DNA from: Dillenia suffruticosa
Lineage: Eukaryota > Streptophyta > Magnoliopsida > Dilleniales > Dilleniaceae
Assembly: GCA_033439265.1 (NCBI GenBank)
Contig: JAVTVX010000012.1
Location: forward strand, 2,841,001 to 2,905,000
Reading direction: 5' to 3'
Length of the DNA stretch: 64,000 nt
Both the position numbers and the translations under genes were made by a program. The notes under the pieces were generated by a model. That model saw only the letters and a list, made by a program, of their open reading frames with translations. It did not search any database and was not told the DNA's origin. Of this stretch, positions 1 to 14,378 are shown piece after piece (position 1 is the stretch's first letter; each line of letters opens with the position of its first letter).

Positions 1-400
1 ACGTGGGAGAAAGGCCTAAAGGGACAAGATCGGACGGTAAAATGCGATCAGGGAAGAAAATCCGACGGCGAACATGCCGAAAGGCTGTCATCCAGGTCAC
101 CCGATCTTTTCTCGTGGTCGAAATGATTCCCCTCTCTCTATCTCTTTCCTCTCTTTCTCTCTCTTCATTTTGATTTCATTTCATTTGCATTTCAAGCCTT
201 ACACTTCCCTTCTCTCTCCTCTCTCTCTCTCTCTCTCTCTTACTATATATACATTCTCCCTTCCCGGTCTCTCGTCTTTATCGAGAGAGAGAGTGAGAGA
301 GAGAGAACAGCCATCGTCTTCTACAACCTTCTTTGCGATTGTGAAGAAGGCCTTTGGTTTTTCTTCGTCTTCGCTTCTTCGATCTATTCTACGTACAAAG
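1..400 (+). promoter_or_regulatory. Actin promoter and first non-coding exon
   Basis: This is the upstream region of the actin gene. A TATA-like stretch (ctatatatac) lies at 243-252 and is followed by CT/GA-rich sequence typical of plant 5' untranslated regions. A consensus donor (AAAG|GTACG) at 400/401 closes a first non-coding exon. The transcription start is inferred to lie roughly 30 bp after the TATA box. The 5' end of the promoter is cut by the window edge. A 152-codon open frame across this stretch is CT-repeat translation and is not taken as a gene. Confidence 0.7.
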
Positions 401-1274
401 GTACGATCTGATCTCTCTCTTGCTTTAGTTTTTGGTTTTGACTTGTGTTATAGATCGATCGTCTTGTTCTGTTACTGCATCTATGTTTTTGATGATGATG
501 ACGATGATCGGTTAGTTTTCTCATTCATGTGATTATGGTGTTAGATCTAGGTTTTTGGAACCTGTACTGTTAGTTTAAGTGAGATCTAGAATCAGTGCCT
601 GCTTGAAAGTCTCTTGCTTTTGAGCTGGAGATCGATGGTCGTTGTTTGATCTTCTGTTCTTCGATATGTGTTTTTTTTTGCTTCAAGTCTTGTCTTGATC
701 TCCGATTTGCTTATATGATTTCACTCAAATCTGTAGATCTTTTGGAACTGATATAATTCATCTGATTTTTCTTTTCTTGATCTGGTATGCTCGATTAGAG
801 CTAAGCCGTTCATAAATGTCAGATCTATTGAATGATTTATCTTTTTGTTTGATAAATTTCATTGATCTCATGATTTGGATTTGCCATCAGTTGCACTATC
901 AAGGATTTATCACGATAATCCATGATCTGTTTATTTTTAGAAGAAAGCTAGTTCAATTTTGGAAAAAGAAAATTGTAAATATTCTGATCGTATTTCTCGT
1001 CGTGAACGATCATCAATTTTCTAGATGCGTCCAATTCTGTAGCATAGTGCCATGTCTTCAATCTCCATATTCCTAGTCATCTTGTTAGAGATCTTAGTAG
1101 GGTTTTGTAAGTCATTCAGTCTATTGTACTAATTTATGATGGGCAAATAACTCTTGGGACACGCTTAAATGAATTATGCATTTCTTTTGATATATTGGAA
1201 AAATTATTTTTCATTTTATGGATGCATAAAATTGACCGAGATAGAATGCTCATTCTAGCTTTTTTCGTGTGTAG
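401..1274 (+). other. Leader intron in the actin 5' UTR
   Basis: An intron of about 874 bp is inferred between a GTACG donor at 401 and a TGTGTAG acceptor ending at 1274, 11 bp before the start codon. It is T-rich, as plant introns are. Plant actin genes commonly carry one leader intron just upstream of the ATG that boosts expression, so position and size fit the family. Exact ends need cDNA. Confidence 0.75.
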
Positions 1275-1285
1275 TACTATAAAAA

Positions 1286-2686
<1,401 letters not shown>

Positions 2687-4023
2687 ATTCCCCAAGCAAA
2701 TGGTTGCTCTGATGGTGAGTTCCTTTTTCCATTTAGTTGGCTTTTCGTGTCATGTGTCTATGTGAACCCAGTTTCGTTGACATGGAGAAACGCTGAGGTG
2801 GGGGGTTCTTGAAGGAATCGCATCTGTTCGAATGGCATAAACATTGCCCTTTGTGAAAGGTTTTATGTAACTCTACCCCCTTGGATGTCTGAGGTCAAGT
2901 CCAATGGGGAAGCTAGTCCTTCTTAGCGTCATCTGTGGTTCAGCCCAGGTCTTTTTAGTAGGATGCTTGTAGCAGGGGAGTGATTGAGATGCTTTTTTCT
3001 TTTTTACCCCATCTTATCTTATTCCATTTTTCCTTTGGTTATATTTGAAGGGCTTTTTTTCCTTGAGAACAATTATGTTAATATTTATTGTATGAGAAAA
3101 TTTTAATTTAGTGTCAGTTTGCGGACATAAATTTTATATGGAAAATTTATCTAAATTATGGCTTGAAGTTGAAAGCTTCTAATGGTCCGGCTTCTTGATT
3201 TGAATATTTTGGTCACAATGACCCGTTGGATGCTTATGTTCTGGTGCTTTCTAGTGATGTGTCATTTTCCAGGGTTTGTTTTCTTGGCCTATCATTTTCT
3301 TTTCATCCCCCGCTTGCTTTGCTTGCAATGCAAAACTTAGACCGTTTCTTACACTTGAAGTCCTTCCTTAATTGCCGGCGGACTTGTGTTTAGTAGTCTA
3401 CACGCCAGATTTGTGATAGAGACTCCAGTTATGGCAGTCATACATCGTGTAAATCACAGACCACAGATATGGACTCCCGAGCCCAAACTGTCCTTCGTGT
3501 GGTCATGTTGAGGTGGTACATTTGGCATCAAATCTCATGTTATTTTATTTCTAAGGCATCGACAAAAACATCAGTCTCGCATTTATGTTGATTGAGACGT
3601 GGATGATGTATGATGGTGAGCGAAGCGTGAGGTGCAGAAACGTCTTCTGGCCTTCGCCACTTGACATGTTGCAGATGCTGTTGTGTAATTAGTAAATGCT
3701 TGTCCAAATGATGGATGAATCTAAGTAAGTCCATTTCTTAAGATGGAGATGTTGAAGAACCTAGGCCATCCTTTCTTGGTTTGGAAGATTGAGTAAGTCC
3801 ATTTTCTCATGATGGACGTCATCTCCTTCACTGGGGCTATTGCCTCAAAAAAGTTCTAAGAGATGGTGATGATGTTGACGTGGTCTCAGGATTATTTAAT
3901 ACGGATGCCTTTTCCAGAAAATGTTTTCCTTTCAGGCCCTCGAGTTTGAGCTTAACGAGTGATAAATATTATGATTCGAATTTGATTTGTTTGTATAATA
4001 AAATCAATTGAACTTGAAGAGTA

Positions 4024-4059
<36 letters not shown>

Positions 4060-5366
4060 TAATTTAATTTTTTATATTATAATAATATATTAATATATGT
4101 TATTGATCTATTTGATTAATTTTCAATTTTAAAATTTTATATTCAAACTGGATTTGATTGTATAATAAATTCAATTCAAATTTGATCAAAATTGAGACGA
4201 GTCGAGCTGTTGGTTGAGCAGTTTATGAGCGATTCAAATTCGACTTGATTCGTATAACATTCTTAGTTCCTGCGATCATTTTATCATCGTTCACGCGGGG
4301 GAGGGGGGAGTCCGAATTTGAACCTACTCAAAGGGGTTGGTGATGGATGAATTTGTACATGCCCTTATAAGTAAACATCATGAGATCATGAGTGGGTAGC
4401 ACGTAGGATCTCAATGAATACTTATTTGTATTTTTTTTTAACTATATTTTGAACACTACATGATATTCAGAGTTTTTTTCGACTAATCCGAATCGATCGT
4501 TACATTGATTCCTTTCGGAGGACGGGTTTCCTAACGAGAAATACTCTATATACATGAGCGCTTAATATTTTCAACGGAAATCAAATCTCAGTCATATTTA
4601 AGGGCATTCAATCTCACATCTAATTGAGTCAACCCACGTTAGTATACTTATTTAAATTTTAGACGGTGGTATTAGGGAATTTGGCCAAAGCCCAACTTTA
4701 GAAAATACAAGAATTTTTTTTAAATAATAATTATTATATTCTGTACATTAAAAACTCATACATAATTTTATTAAACTGGGCAAATGGAACAGTTTACGAA
4801 TGTCGAACAAAATCAACTAAAAGTTTTAATGATTTTATAAATCATATTAAAAAAATAAGACAAAACAAAAATAATTTCATGTAGAAACAAATCCATATTT
4901 TACAAACAATCTCTTATCATTTGAAGTGAATTTTAATTGAATTTGGTCCTACCATATAATAAAAACTAGATAGAATAATCAAACTTTGCCATTTTAATAG
5001 ACAAAAGCCCTTTATTAAAGAAAATAAATTAAAACTTCGATCGAGATGAACTTGATTAGTTTTCAAAATAGATTAGCAACCAAATCGTTTGATCTAAGAA
5101 TTCAAGACCGATAGATTATTTTATTGTGATATAGATATTTATGGAAACCATAATTATTATAAATTTTTTAATAATAAAAAAGTTTTAGAGAGCGAACATA
5201 TTTTTGCCGACCATTATTTAATTACTATTTGTGGGGTGATAAAAAATTCTTAGAATTTGAAGCTGAGAATAATTAAATTTGATTAAGCTGATTAATTAAA
5301 CAACAAAAATTAACCAAGAGGCACGCGCGCGGCACATGACAAGTATTTATAAATTAAAAAAAAGGC
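2687..5366. other. Actin 3' UTR, then AT-rich spacer
   Basis: The first 300-400 bp after the actin stop are moderately GC-rich and probably the 3' UTR; a T-rich and AT-rich sequence after about 3000 marks the likely end. A short (TA)n microsatellite lies at 4027-4054, inside a stretch of decayed AT-rich repeat. At 4465-4600 there is weak similarity to a repeat seen again near 22640, 24230 and 26430. No convincing gene was found here on either strand. Confidence 0.6.
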
Positions 5367-6059
<693 letters not shown>

Positions 6060-6191
6060 TGATTTTGATGGTGATTTTTTTGTTTAGCTGTTTTCTATCT
6101 TTGCTACGTAGCTCTCTCTCTTTCTCAGGTATCGTAAAGGTTGATCATGATGTTGACGTTGAGTCTTGAAGAAAATTAAATGAAATATTAG

Positions 6192-6227
<36 letters not shown>

Positions 6228-6888
6228 CTAATAATTTGTGAATCCACACTTGTAAATTTGTGCCTGTGAATGCGGACGAATCTTGGAAATTGAATTGCTG
6301 GTCATTGATTCTTTTCCCTCCTCCCTCTCTCTGAATTGAATTGTAAAATGGAATGTTCGAGCTTTAGATGCCATCGGTATCTTGCTTGAAAGCATTTGCA
6401 AAAGCATTTGATTCTCCTAAAGCAGATATTTCGAGATTAACTAATTTCGAATTTATTTAATAAAATCTAAGAGAAATCAAAGGCCTTCCGCTACTAATTC
6501 TGGAGAGCTCCTAGTTCAAAACAAGAGATATTGCAGATATCCCAAAAATTGAAATTCTCCAGAACAAGAACCGGAAAAATGGATTGATTTTGAGTGTGAG
6601 TGAGAGAGAGAGAAAGAGAGATTGTATACGGAAGCCGGGCTGGACCCAGTTTAGTCTGACTGTATCACACGCTTTATTTTCTCAATTTAAAAAAAGTAAC
6701 AACTTTTCATCTTGAAGACATGATTGTATCATAGTCTTCCAAGGCAATTTAGGGTTTCAAAACCCTAATATGTTCAATCCAAAATTTCGGCAAAAAATCT
6801 ATATTTAAGAGTATTTTTCCAATTCTTCTTGGGAGGACTTTATTTGAGAGGTAACATATTCCACACCTAACTGACTATAATGATAACT
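6060..6888. other. H3.1 3' UTR and spacer before GGT
   Basis: This holds the presumed H3.1 3' UTR, a (CT)n tract at 6194-6222, a short GA-rich tract near 6601-6622, and the 3' flank of the minus-strand GGT gene. No additional gene is recognised. Confidence 0.6.
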
Positions 6889-7627
6889 TTAATAGCCAGC
6901 GGGAAACCCACCCTTTCTTGGGTCACTTACGGCCACAAGCTCATCCTTCGAACCCTCCAACTTTCTAACAACAAACTGACATGTTCCAATATCAGGCGTC
7001 TTTAGAATATGGCCTTTCTTTTGTAGGGATTGTCTCGTTGCTTTACTAAGCTCGATGTGGTCACCAGCCGTGGATGTCAAATTCTCATATTCAAGAATAT
7101 TTGGATATAACTGCAAAACAACAATCGAGTTCATTAGTTTGTGAGGGAGGGAGCACCCTTCTTGCTCAAAAAGCGGTATAACCAAATTGTATAATTGAGG
7201 TACCTCATGATAAATTCTTGGAGCCATGACAGAGGAGAAAGGATTCATTCCCTTCCAAAAGTGATTCACAAATACCCCAGTAGTAGCAGCAATGATCCTC
7301 AATCCTCCGCTTGCGCCAACCACTGCTTTCAATTGTCCATTCTATGAAAGGTGTAAAAATTTTGCGAACTGGACAATGAAATTCAATTCAATACAGGACA
7401 TACACTTTTCTGTTGCAACACAAAAGAGTGAAATTAACTAAAATAGGTAAGCCTGATAGAAGAAGTTGGCATTTTACGTCTTTTAATATTATGCAGACAA
7501 CTTTAATCCTAACTTAAAGATAATCGTTAATTGCAATGTTTCCATAGTTATTTTAGGCAAGTTTTGGTGAGGGGTGTGACCCAAATGATTATGTAGGGCA
7601 TTAAGTCGAGTCGACAGATGAGTGTCA

Positions 7628-7843
<216 letters not shown>

Positions 7844-8104
7844 TCATTGCAACAGCATTTCGCTCGGAATCTACAATTGATATGTGACTGGTACCATGAT
7901 CATGGGTCTGATTCCACCTATAAGAACCAAAATGAATGGCTGCCAAATTAGAACAAGGAGCCGGGCAATTCAAAGCATAATATTGCAAGCTATCAGTTGC
8001 TTACTTGGCACCATAGTAGTGTGAATCAAAAGTTGAATTGACATGTATCTTCTTCTTCAGCTCTCTCGCAAACTTGGGTGATAGCATATCAGACAAAACA
8101 TGCG

Positions 8105-8109
8105 AAACA
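8105..8109. repeat. Target-site duplication AAACA, left copy of outer element
   Basis: AAACA precedes the outer element at 8105-8109 and follows it at 21084-21088. Removing the element and one copy rejoins the GGT exon in a single frame across the junction. Five base pairs is the normal duplication length for Ty1/copia integrases. Confidence 0.97.
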
Positions 8110-8466
8110 TGTAAAACATCCATGCAAGTCTAATACATGAATTTAAAAGCAAAATTGAACCATAGAACAAGCGGAAGCAAGTGTACCTCCAGCCATGGAT
8201 TCCGGCGAGTCTGAACTCCCTTTGGCAGCACCTCTGGACGTGCAAGAAGCCTTCCAAGCTCTCAATTCTCTCTCTAGATGGTGTGTGAGACTAATGAATT
8301 GAGCTTAGGGACCCTTGCTATGGTTGCCCCTATTTATAATGGTTGTGCCATCAACAACCATTATTGAGGCCCATACTTGGTTACCCCTTTGGTGAGTAAA
8401 ATCCCTTATTTTCAGGAATGGTTTTGCAGGGCATGGAGGGTGATGGGCCACCCTCCTGTTCTTACA
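8110..8466 (-). repeat. 3' LTR of outer element
   Basis: 357-bp LTR, complete, reading on the minus strand. It differs by eye from the split partner LTR at three positions. It joins GGT exon sequence at 8109 and the polypurine tract at 8467. Confidence 0.96.
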
Positions 8467-8477
8467 TTCTCCCACTT
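8467..8477 (-). other. Polypurine tract of outer element
   Basis: On the minus strand the sequence AAGTGGGAGAA directly abuts the 3' LTR. This is the expected position and composition of the plus-strand primer site for reverse transcription. Confidence 0.85.
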
Positions 8478-8729
8478 GGTCCACTCACCCGACTTGGTGA
8501 CTTTATCCAAGCCGATACTTAATGGAAAAAACACACATGAATCACAGTGACAAGTCCTCTAATTCAGCGAGTATTGTCTCCTGTGTATCACAATGCATGC
8601 TACTCCCTATCCTTATGGTAACCATCTTTATGAATAAACCCTATGTTTATTCGGGATCCATTTTCAAGAAATTTTCTCAAAACTGGAATGTGCACAAATT
8701 TTTTTTTTTTTTTTTTTATACGAGAAAAT

Positions 8730-11700
8730 TTAATTCGAAATTCCATTAAAATTGGGATTTAAACCCATATTTACAATATGATCCCTGAATTTAACTGGAG
8801 GCATGCCTTTAGTCAGGGGATCAGCAAGCATACATTCGGTGCTTAGATGTTGGATTATAACCTTATTTTCCAATATACGTTCCCTTATGGCTAAATACTT
8901 AATGTCGATGTGCTTACTTCGACTACCACTCTTATTATTTTTAGCCAGAAACACCGCAGCCAAATTATCACAAAATATACTTAATGGCTTAGGTACAGAG
9001 TCAAAAATCCTTAACCCAGCCATGAAACTTCGTAACCACACCGCCTGTGACGTGGCCTCAAAACACGCCACAAATTCAGCTTCCATAGTAGAGGTCGCAG
9101 TCAATGTCTGCTTAGCACTCCTCCACGATATAGCTCCACCGGCCAGAACAAAAATATATCCAGATGTTGACTTTCGAGAATCAACACAGCCAGCGAAGTC
9201 CGAGTCCGAGTATCCGACCACCTCAAAATTGTCGGTCCTCCTATATGTGAGCATGTAGTTCTTGGTGCCTTGCAAGTACCGTAACACCTTCTTTGCAGCC
9301 TTCCAATGCTCCAAACCAGGATTACTTTGATATCGTCCTAACATTCCAACTGCATATGCTATATCAGGTCGAGTACAGACCTGTGCATACATAAGGCTTC
9401 CAACTACGGAAGCATACGGAATATTGGTCATCTGTTCCCTTTCCAATTCCGTCTTGGGACACTGGTCCAAACTAAACCGGTCACCTTTGACGATAGGAGA
9501 TACACTTGGTGAACAGTCCTGCATTCTGTATTTCTTAAGAACTTTCTTAATATAGGTTTCTTGAGATAGTCCGAGAATCTTATGAAATCTATCTCGATGT
9601 ATCTTAATGCCAATGACGTAAGACGCATCACCTAAATCTTTCATAGCAAAGTTCTTAGAAAAGAATTGTTTCACCTCATGCAACATCCCTTTATCATTGG
9701 TTGCAAGTAAAATATCATCCACATACAGCACTAGGAAGCAAATTTTACTCCCACTTACCTTCTGGTATATACACTGATCCACAACATTTTCTTCAAAACC
9801 GAATGAAGAGACTGTCTCATGGAATTTCAAATACCATTGGCGGGAGGCTTGCTTCAATCCATATATAGATTTATTAAGTTTGCAAACCAAATTCTCACCA
9901 TTACTAGAGGAAAATCCTTCAGGTTGATACATGTAAACCTCTTCCTCTAATTCTCCATTCAAAAATGCCGTTTTCACATCCATTTGTTGCAACTCTAAGT
10001 CAAAATGTGCAACAATCGCCAAAATAATACGGAGGGAATCTTTCTTAGATACTGGAGAAAAGGTCTCCGAATAATCGATTCCTTCCCTTTGAGTGAACCC
10101 TTTAGCAACAAGTCTGGCCTTGTATTTCTCAATGTTGCCAAATGAGTCAGTTTTTGTCTTAAAAACCCATTTACATCCAATGGGTTTTACCCCATCAGGC
10201 AACTTTACAAGATCCCAAACTCCATTACTCGTCATGGAGTCCATCTCATCTTTCATGGCTTCCAGCCACAAACTCGAATTGTTAGAGTTTATGGCTTCTG
10301 AAAACGACTCAGGATCATCTACGGCACCAACATTGTAATCAGACTCCTGGAGGTATACTACATAATCACTAGATATTGCTGACCTCTTAATCCTAACAGA
10401 TCTCCTTAATGTTGGCTCAACAGTCTCTCTAGGAAAGGGCTGTCCAACTTGACCTGTTCCGGTGTCAGCAGATTGTGGAATATTTTGATTGTCATCTGTA
10501 ATTGGGTCAACGTCCATGGGTACTGGAGGGACGCTTTGAATGACAATCATCCTTTCACTTGAAGTGGAAGACATACTTGATAGATTCTTTTCAGGGACTA
10601 AGTCTTGAAAGGAATCCCTCCCACTAATCAAGTGATCCTCAAGAAATTTCGCGTTTCTCGATTCCACAAATCTAGTATGATAAGATGGACAATAGAATCT
10701 GTATCCCTTGGACCTCTCAGCGTATCCAACAAAATACCCACTAATGGTCCTTGGATCCAGTTTCTTTTCTTGTGGATTATAAACTCTTACTTCTGACGGG
10801 CATCCCCAAATGCGTACATGTCGCAAACTGGGTTTCCAACCTTTGAACATTTCAAATGGGGTTTTGGAAACCGCCTTAGTTGGAACCTTATTTAATATGT
10901 ATACAGCCGTTTTAAGAGTTTCAATCCACAAGGATTTAGGCAATTTAGAGCTAGACATCATGCTCCTTACCATGTCCAATAATGTCCGATTTCTTCTTTC
11001 AGCCACACCATTTTGGTTTGGAGAACCAGGCATGGTATATTGGGCGACAATCCCAGTTTCTTGAAGAAATCGAGCAAATGGACCAGGTGCTTGTCCATCT
11101 TCAGTATACCTCCCATAGTATTCTCCACCTCTATCCGATCTCACTATCTTTATTTGCTTATCGCATTGTTTCTCTACTTCTGCCTTGAAAACCTTAAAGG
11201 CATCCAACGCCTCATCCTTATGGCGAAGAAGATAGAGATACATATAACGTGAGTAATCATCAATAAAAGTGATGAAATACCTTTGGTCATATGAGTCCAT
11301 ATCCGGACAACATATGTCTGTGTGAATGATCTCTAATAGATCTGAGCTCCTCTTGGCACCCTTTTTTGACTTATTGGACTGTTTACCCTTAATACAGTCC
11401 ACACAGGTTTCAAAGTCACTAAAATCTAGAGTACTAAGTACTCTATCCTTTACCAACTTTTTAACCCTTTCGATGGAGATATGTCCTAATCTCCGATGCC
11501 ACAACATAGAGGAATTTTCATTTATGGCACACCTTTTCACACCAATATGTATTGTGTTGCAACATGTATTATCTTGCAAATTAATTCTATATAGTCCGTC
11601 AATCAATAGACCTGTACCAACGACATTTGAATGCAAAAGTAATGTCATTGTATTATTGAATTGGAAAGAATATCCGAATTGTACAAGTTTTGATACAGAA

Positions 11701-12842
11701 ATTAGATTTCTAGAAAAACTTGGTACATAAAAAATTCTTTCCAACTGCAAGACATGTCCATTAGTCAAAATGAGCTTGCGATCTCCAATGGCTTCTACAT
11801 GCGAACTCATCTTGTTTCCTGAATAGATGAATTGCTCACGGCCCACCGGTTTCCGCGGGTTTTGCAAGCCCTGCAACACATTCGTAATATGAATTGAGCA
11901 TCCAGAATCAATCCACCATGTGTCATAAGAAGTCTCAGTTATAAGAGATTCATAACATACAAAAGAGATTTCTGTACCTCTGGCAGCAAGCCATTTCTGA
12001 AATTTGGCACAGTCCTTCTTTATGTGTCCCTTCTTTTTACAGAAGAAACACGTAGACTCCTTTTTTACAATTGGGGTAGGTCCCTTTGCTTTTCCTTTCA
12101 ATCTGGCTTTTCCCTTTGCCTTTCCTTTCATGACGAAATGTGCACTATTGGTTCCTTCCTTCATTTCCATGAGCAACCTCCCTTCTTCCTGTACACACAT
12201 GGTCATCAACTCATTGATGGACCATTTAGCCTTATGTGTGTTATAGGAAATTTTGAAGGGACTATAAGGCTGTGGAAGGGTATTAAGAATATAGTGCACT
12301 AGAAAGGATTCAGACATCTCAACCTCAAGAGTCTTTAGTTGGGCCACTATATCCCGGATCCTCATGATGTGCTCGCGCACTCCATGGATAGTGGTGAGTT
12401 TCTTCGATGAGAACTCCATAATCAAGGTGCTAGCAAGAGCTTTATCAGACGTCTCGAATTGCTCATCAATTGCCTTAAGAAGGGCACGGACGTCATTATG
12501 CTGATTGACGGAGCCGCGGATGCCAGTTAATATTTTATCCTTAATGAACATCGTACTGAGACGATTAGATCGCTCCCAGCGCTCATAAAGAGCTTTGTCC
12601 GCTGTAGAGCTGGCATCCGTTATCCTAAGTGGCTCGTCATGCCTGATAGCATAATCCAAGTCACGCCATCCCAAATTGAGAAGTATTTTCTCCTTCCACA
12701 CCTTATAGTTCTCACCATTTAATATGGGAACTTCAACGATATCAACGGTTTGTATAGCTGCAACAAAAATGCTTACAAATTTTAGTTGAGGCTTTAACAT
12801 ATGTTTACCAATGTAAAACATATAAAATAAATCTCCTGACAT
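8730..12842 (-). CDS. Copia gag-pol polyprotein of outer element, intact frame
   Basis: Uninterrupted 1370-codon frame. In order it shows a gag domain, a CX2CX4HX4C zinc knuckle near residues 265-278, protease WIDSGCS near 309-316, the GAG-pre-integrase/HHCC region from LWHRRLGH near 447, integrase catalytic core (HTD, later D and E in SDRGGEY near 567), reverse transcriptase with YVDD near 1040, and RNase H (SDSDFAG near 1211). It differs from the inner copy at only a few residues, for example TLKTAVYILNKVP against ALKTAVYILNRVP. No stop or frameshift is seen, so it may be coding-competent. The exact gag start is uncertain because the first 32 codons contain an intron-like GT...AG stretch. 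Confidence 0.95.
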   Translation of the reverse strand: MSGDLFYMFYIGKHMLKPQLKFVSIFVAAIQTVDIVEVPILNGENYKVWKEKILLNLGWRDLDYAIRHDEPLRITDASSTADKALYERWERSNRLSTMFIKDKILTGIRGSVNQHNDVRALLKAIDEQFETSDKALASTLIMEFSSKKLTTIHGVREHIMRIRDIVAQLKTLEVEMSESFLVHYILNTLPQPYSPFKISYNTHKAKWSINELMTMCVQEEGRLLMEMKEGTNSAHFVMKGKAKGKARLKGKAKGPTPIVKKESTCFFCKKKGHIKKDCAKFQKWLAARGTEISFVCYESLITETSYDTWWIDSGCSIHITNVLQGLQNPRKPVGREQFIYSGNKMSSHVEAIGDRKLILTNGHVLQLERIFYVPSFSRNLISVSKLVQFGYSFQFNNTMTLLLHSNVVGTGLLIDGLYRINLQDNTCCNTIHIGVKRCAINENSSMLWHRRLGHISIERVKKLVKDRVLSTLDFSDFETCVDCIKGKQSNKSKKGAKRSSDLLEIIHTDICCPDMDSYDQRYFITFIDDYSRYMYLYLLRHKDEALDAFKVFKAEVEKQCDKQIKIVRSDRGGEYYGRYTEDGQAPGPFARFLQETGIVAQYTMPGSPNQNGVAERRNRTLLDMVRSMMSSSKLPKSLWIETLKTAVYILNKVPTKAVSKTPFEMFKGWKPSLRHVRIWGCPSEVRVYNPQEKKLDPRTISGYFVGYAERSKGYRFYCPSYHTRFVESRNAKFLEDHLISGRDSFQDLVPEKNLSSMSSTSSERMIVIQSVPPVPMDVDPITDDNQNIPQSADTGTGQVGQPFPRETVEPTLRRSVRIKRSAISSDYVVYLQESDYNVGAVDDPESFSEAINSNNSSLWLEAMKDEMDSMTSNGVWDLVKLPDGVKPIGCKWVFKTKTDSFGNIEKYKARLVAKGFTQREGIDYSETFSPVSKKDSLRIILAIVAHFDLELQQMDVKTAFLNGELEEEVYMYQPEGFSSSNGENLVCKLNKSIYGLKQASRQWYLKFHETVSSFGFEENVVDQCIYQKVSGSKICFLVLYVDDILLATNDKGMLHEVKQFFSKNFAMKDLGDASYVIGIKIHRDRFHKILGLSQETYIKKVLKKYRMQDCSPSVSPIVKGDRFSLDQCPKTELEREQMTNIPYASVVGSLMYAQVCTRPDIAYAVGMLGRYQSNPGLEHWKAAKKVLRYLQGTKNYMLTYRRTDNFEVVGYSDSDFAGCVDSRKSTSGYIFVLAGGAISWRSAKQTLTATSTMEAEFVACFEATSQAVWLRSFMAGLRIFDSVPKPLSIFCDNLAAVFLAKNNKSGSRSKHIDIKYLAIRERILENKVIIQHLSTECMLADPLTKGMPPVKFRDHIVNMGLNPNFNGISN

Positions 12843-14225
12843 AGAAATTGCCTGTGGGCTAAATTTCTAATTCAGATTAGATTTATTATACTTTATGAAA
12901 AGATTGACAAGATTACTTAATTTCCTAATGCCTGTAGGCTAATTAGGATAAATTATATAGAAAATCTTTCCCTGAATTAGAGATTCCCTACAAAACAACA
13001 TCACTCGTGCACCAGGAAAGTCCCCAGGTAGGTGGTGGGTCACATGGGACCGCTTAAGAACCAACCAACCTTAGACTTATCCCCGTCTTGTTGACAGGAC
13101 TTTCCTAGACATGCACTTGATCTGCTGAGCTCGAAAAAACCTTGTAGGAGAAAACTCTAAAGTCAAGTAGACCATCCACATAATTTAGGTTATCCAATCT
13201 TGCCATCTAATCCTGATTAATTATTTTTAATACGACAAAAATTCCTGTGGGATAAAATTTGTCACACAAAAATAAATTATCACAAATAATATTCTTTATT
13301 TTATGTGGTCAAAACTATCCCAATATATAATTTCTTTCATATTAGAGCTGCTGTGGCTATACCCTAACAATCAGAAATCATACGAACCACAAGAATATTT
13401 TCCTTCAATTTTATGTAGGTTTTAACCTTTATTTTGCATGCGTCTTTATATGCAAAAACCATACAAAAATTAATTTATACAAAATCATAAAGTTTCAATG
13501 ATTTTATAATTTTGTACGGGTCTTAACCTTTATTTTACACGTCTTTCAATGTGTAAAAGACCATATAAAAATTAATTTGTGTAAAATACACAATTTTTCA
13601 TTTATGTGTGATACCATAATACACATAAATCAAAAATTTTAATTTCAAATTCTCAAAAATGACCTAAATATGAATTTAAAATTAAAAATTAAAATTTTCA
13701 ATTTTTTTTTTTAAGTCCAAAGGACTAATGTGTAACATTTCAAAATATGTTGGGACCAAACTGTAACATTTCAAGGTTTATCGGCTTTTGTATAAAGGCC
13801 GGGGACCAATGTGCAATATCTTAAAGTTTTGTGAGTTTTTGAAAGGTTACAGGGACCATATTGCAACAGATCAAAAACGTTTTGGGCGATTTCGTAATTA
13901 CAGAAAGTTTTCGGGCAGATCCATTATTTCAAAAATTGCAGACCAAAACGACGTCGTTTTGGTCTGCATCCGGGTCTTCTTCACCCGAATGGACCCCGAG
14001 GGTCCCGACCCGAATCCGGCGGGTCTGAATGCCGGAATGTCGCGGAAAAGTGCCAAAAAACTCCATTTTTTGCTCTGAAAACATAAAATCATCCAAAAGT
14101 TTATGCAAAACTCATTTCCAAACTCAAAACCCCAAAATTTACTCAAATTTGGGCCAATTTTTAAAAAAAATTCAGAAGCCAAAAATTGAAATTCATTGCC
14201 GGAAAATGCAGACAGAGGTTCTAAT
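12843..14225 (-). other. Long untranslated leader of outer element
   Basis: About 1.4 kb separates the primer site from gag. It is AT-rich near gag and GC-richer near the LTR. It includes a 32-bp perfect palindrome at 13937-13968 and a 118-codon open frame (13898-14254, minus strand) that starts in the LTR end and has no recognised domain. No gene is called. Confidence 0.75.
13937..13968. other. 32-bp perfect palindrome in leader (outer copy)
   Basis: Both strands read identically over 32 bases; the centre is AAAACGACGTCGTTTT, containing GACGTC, a core recognised by plant bZIP factors. An identical palindrome occurs in the inner copy at 15008-15039. In RNA it would fold into a tight self-complementary hairpin or pair between two genomes. 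Confidence 0.95.
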
Positions 14226-14238
14226 GGCTCTGATACCA
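14226..14238 (-). other. Primer-binding site, initiator tRNA-Met type (outer)
   Basis: The minus strand reads TGGTATCAGAGCC, complementary to the 3' end of plant initiator tRNA-Met. It lies two bases from the 5' LTR end at 14241. It primes minus-strand DNA synthesis. Confidence 0.92.
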
Positions 14239-14240
14239 AA

Positions 14241-14378
14241 TGTAAAACATCCATGCAAGTCTAATACATGAATTTAAAAGCAAAATTGAACCATAGAACA
14301 AGCGGAAGCAAGTGTACCTCCAGCCATGGATTCCGGCGAGTCTGAACTCCCTTTGGCAGCACCTCTGGACGTGCAAGA
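14241..14378 (-). repeat. 5' LTR of outer element, inner part (138 bp)
   Basis: Downstream part of the outer 5' LTR, cut at CAAGA (14374-14378) by the inner insertion. The remaining 219 bp resume at 20865. The 138 bases match the outer 3' LTR perfectly by eye. Confidence 0.96.
14374..14378. repeat. Target-site duplication CAAGA, left copy of inner element
   Basis: CAAGA at 14374-14378 is repeated at 20860-20864, flanking the inner element exactly. The outer LTR continues correctly once the inner element and one copy are set aside. Confidence 0.97.

Noticed and set aside
74-532. 152-codon frame at the left edge
   Set aside because: Translation of CT/GA-rich leader and intron of the actin gene.
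8803-12302. Several open frames of 60-150 codons on the plus strand across the outer copia element
   Set aside because: They are antisense shadows of the gag-pol frame and recur at mirrored places in the inner element.
14241-14378. Truncated LTR interpreted as a deletion in the outer element
   Set aside because: The missing 219 bp are present at 20865-21083, so the LTR is split by the inner insertion, not deleted.
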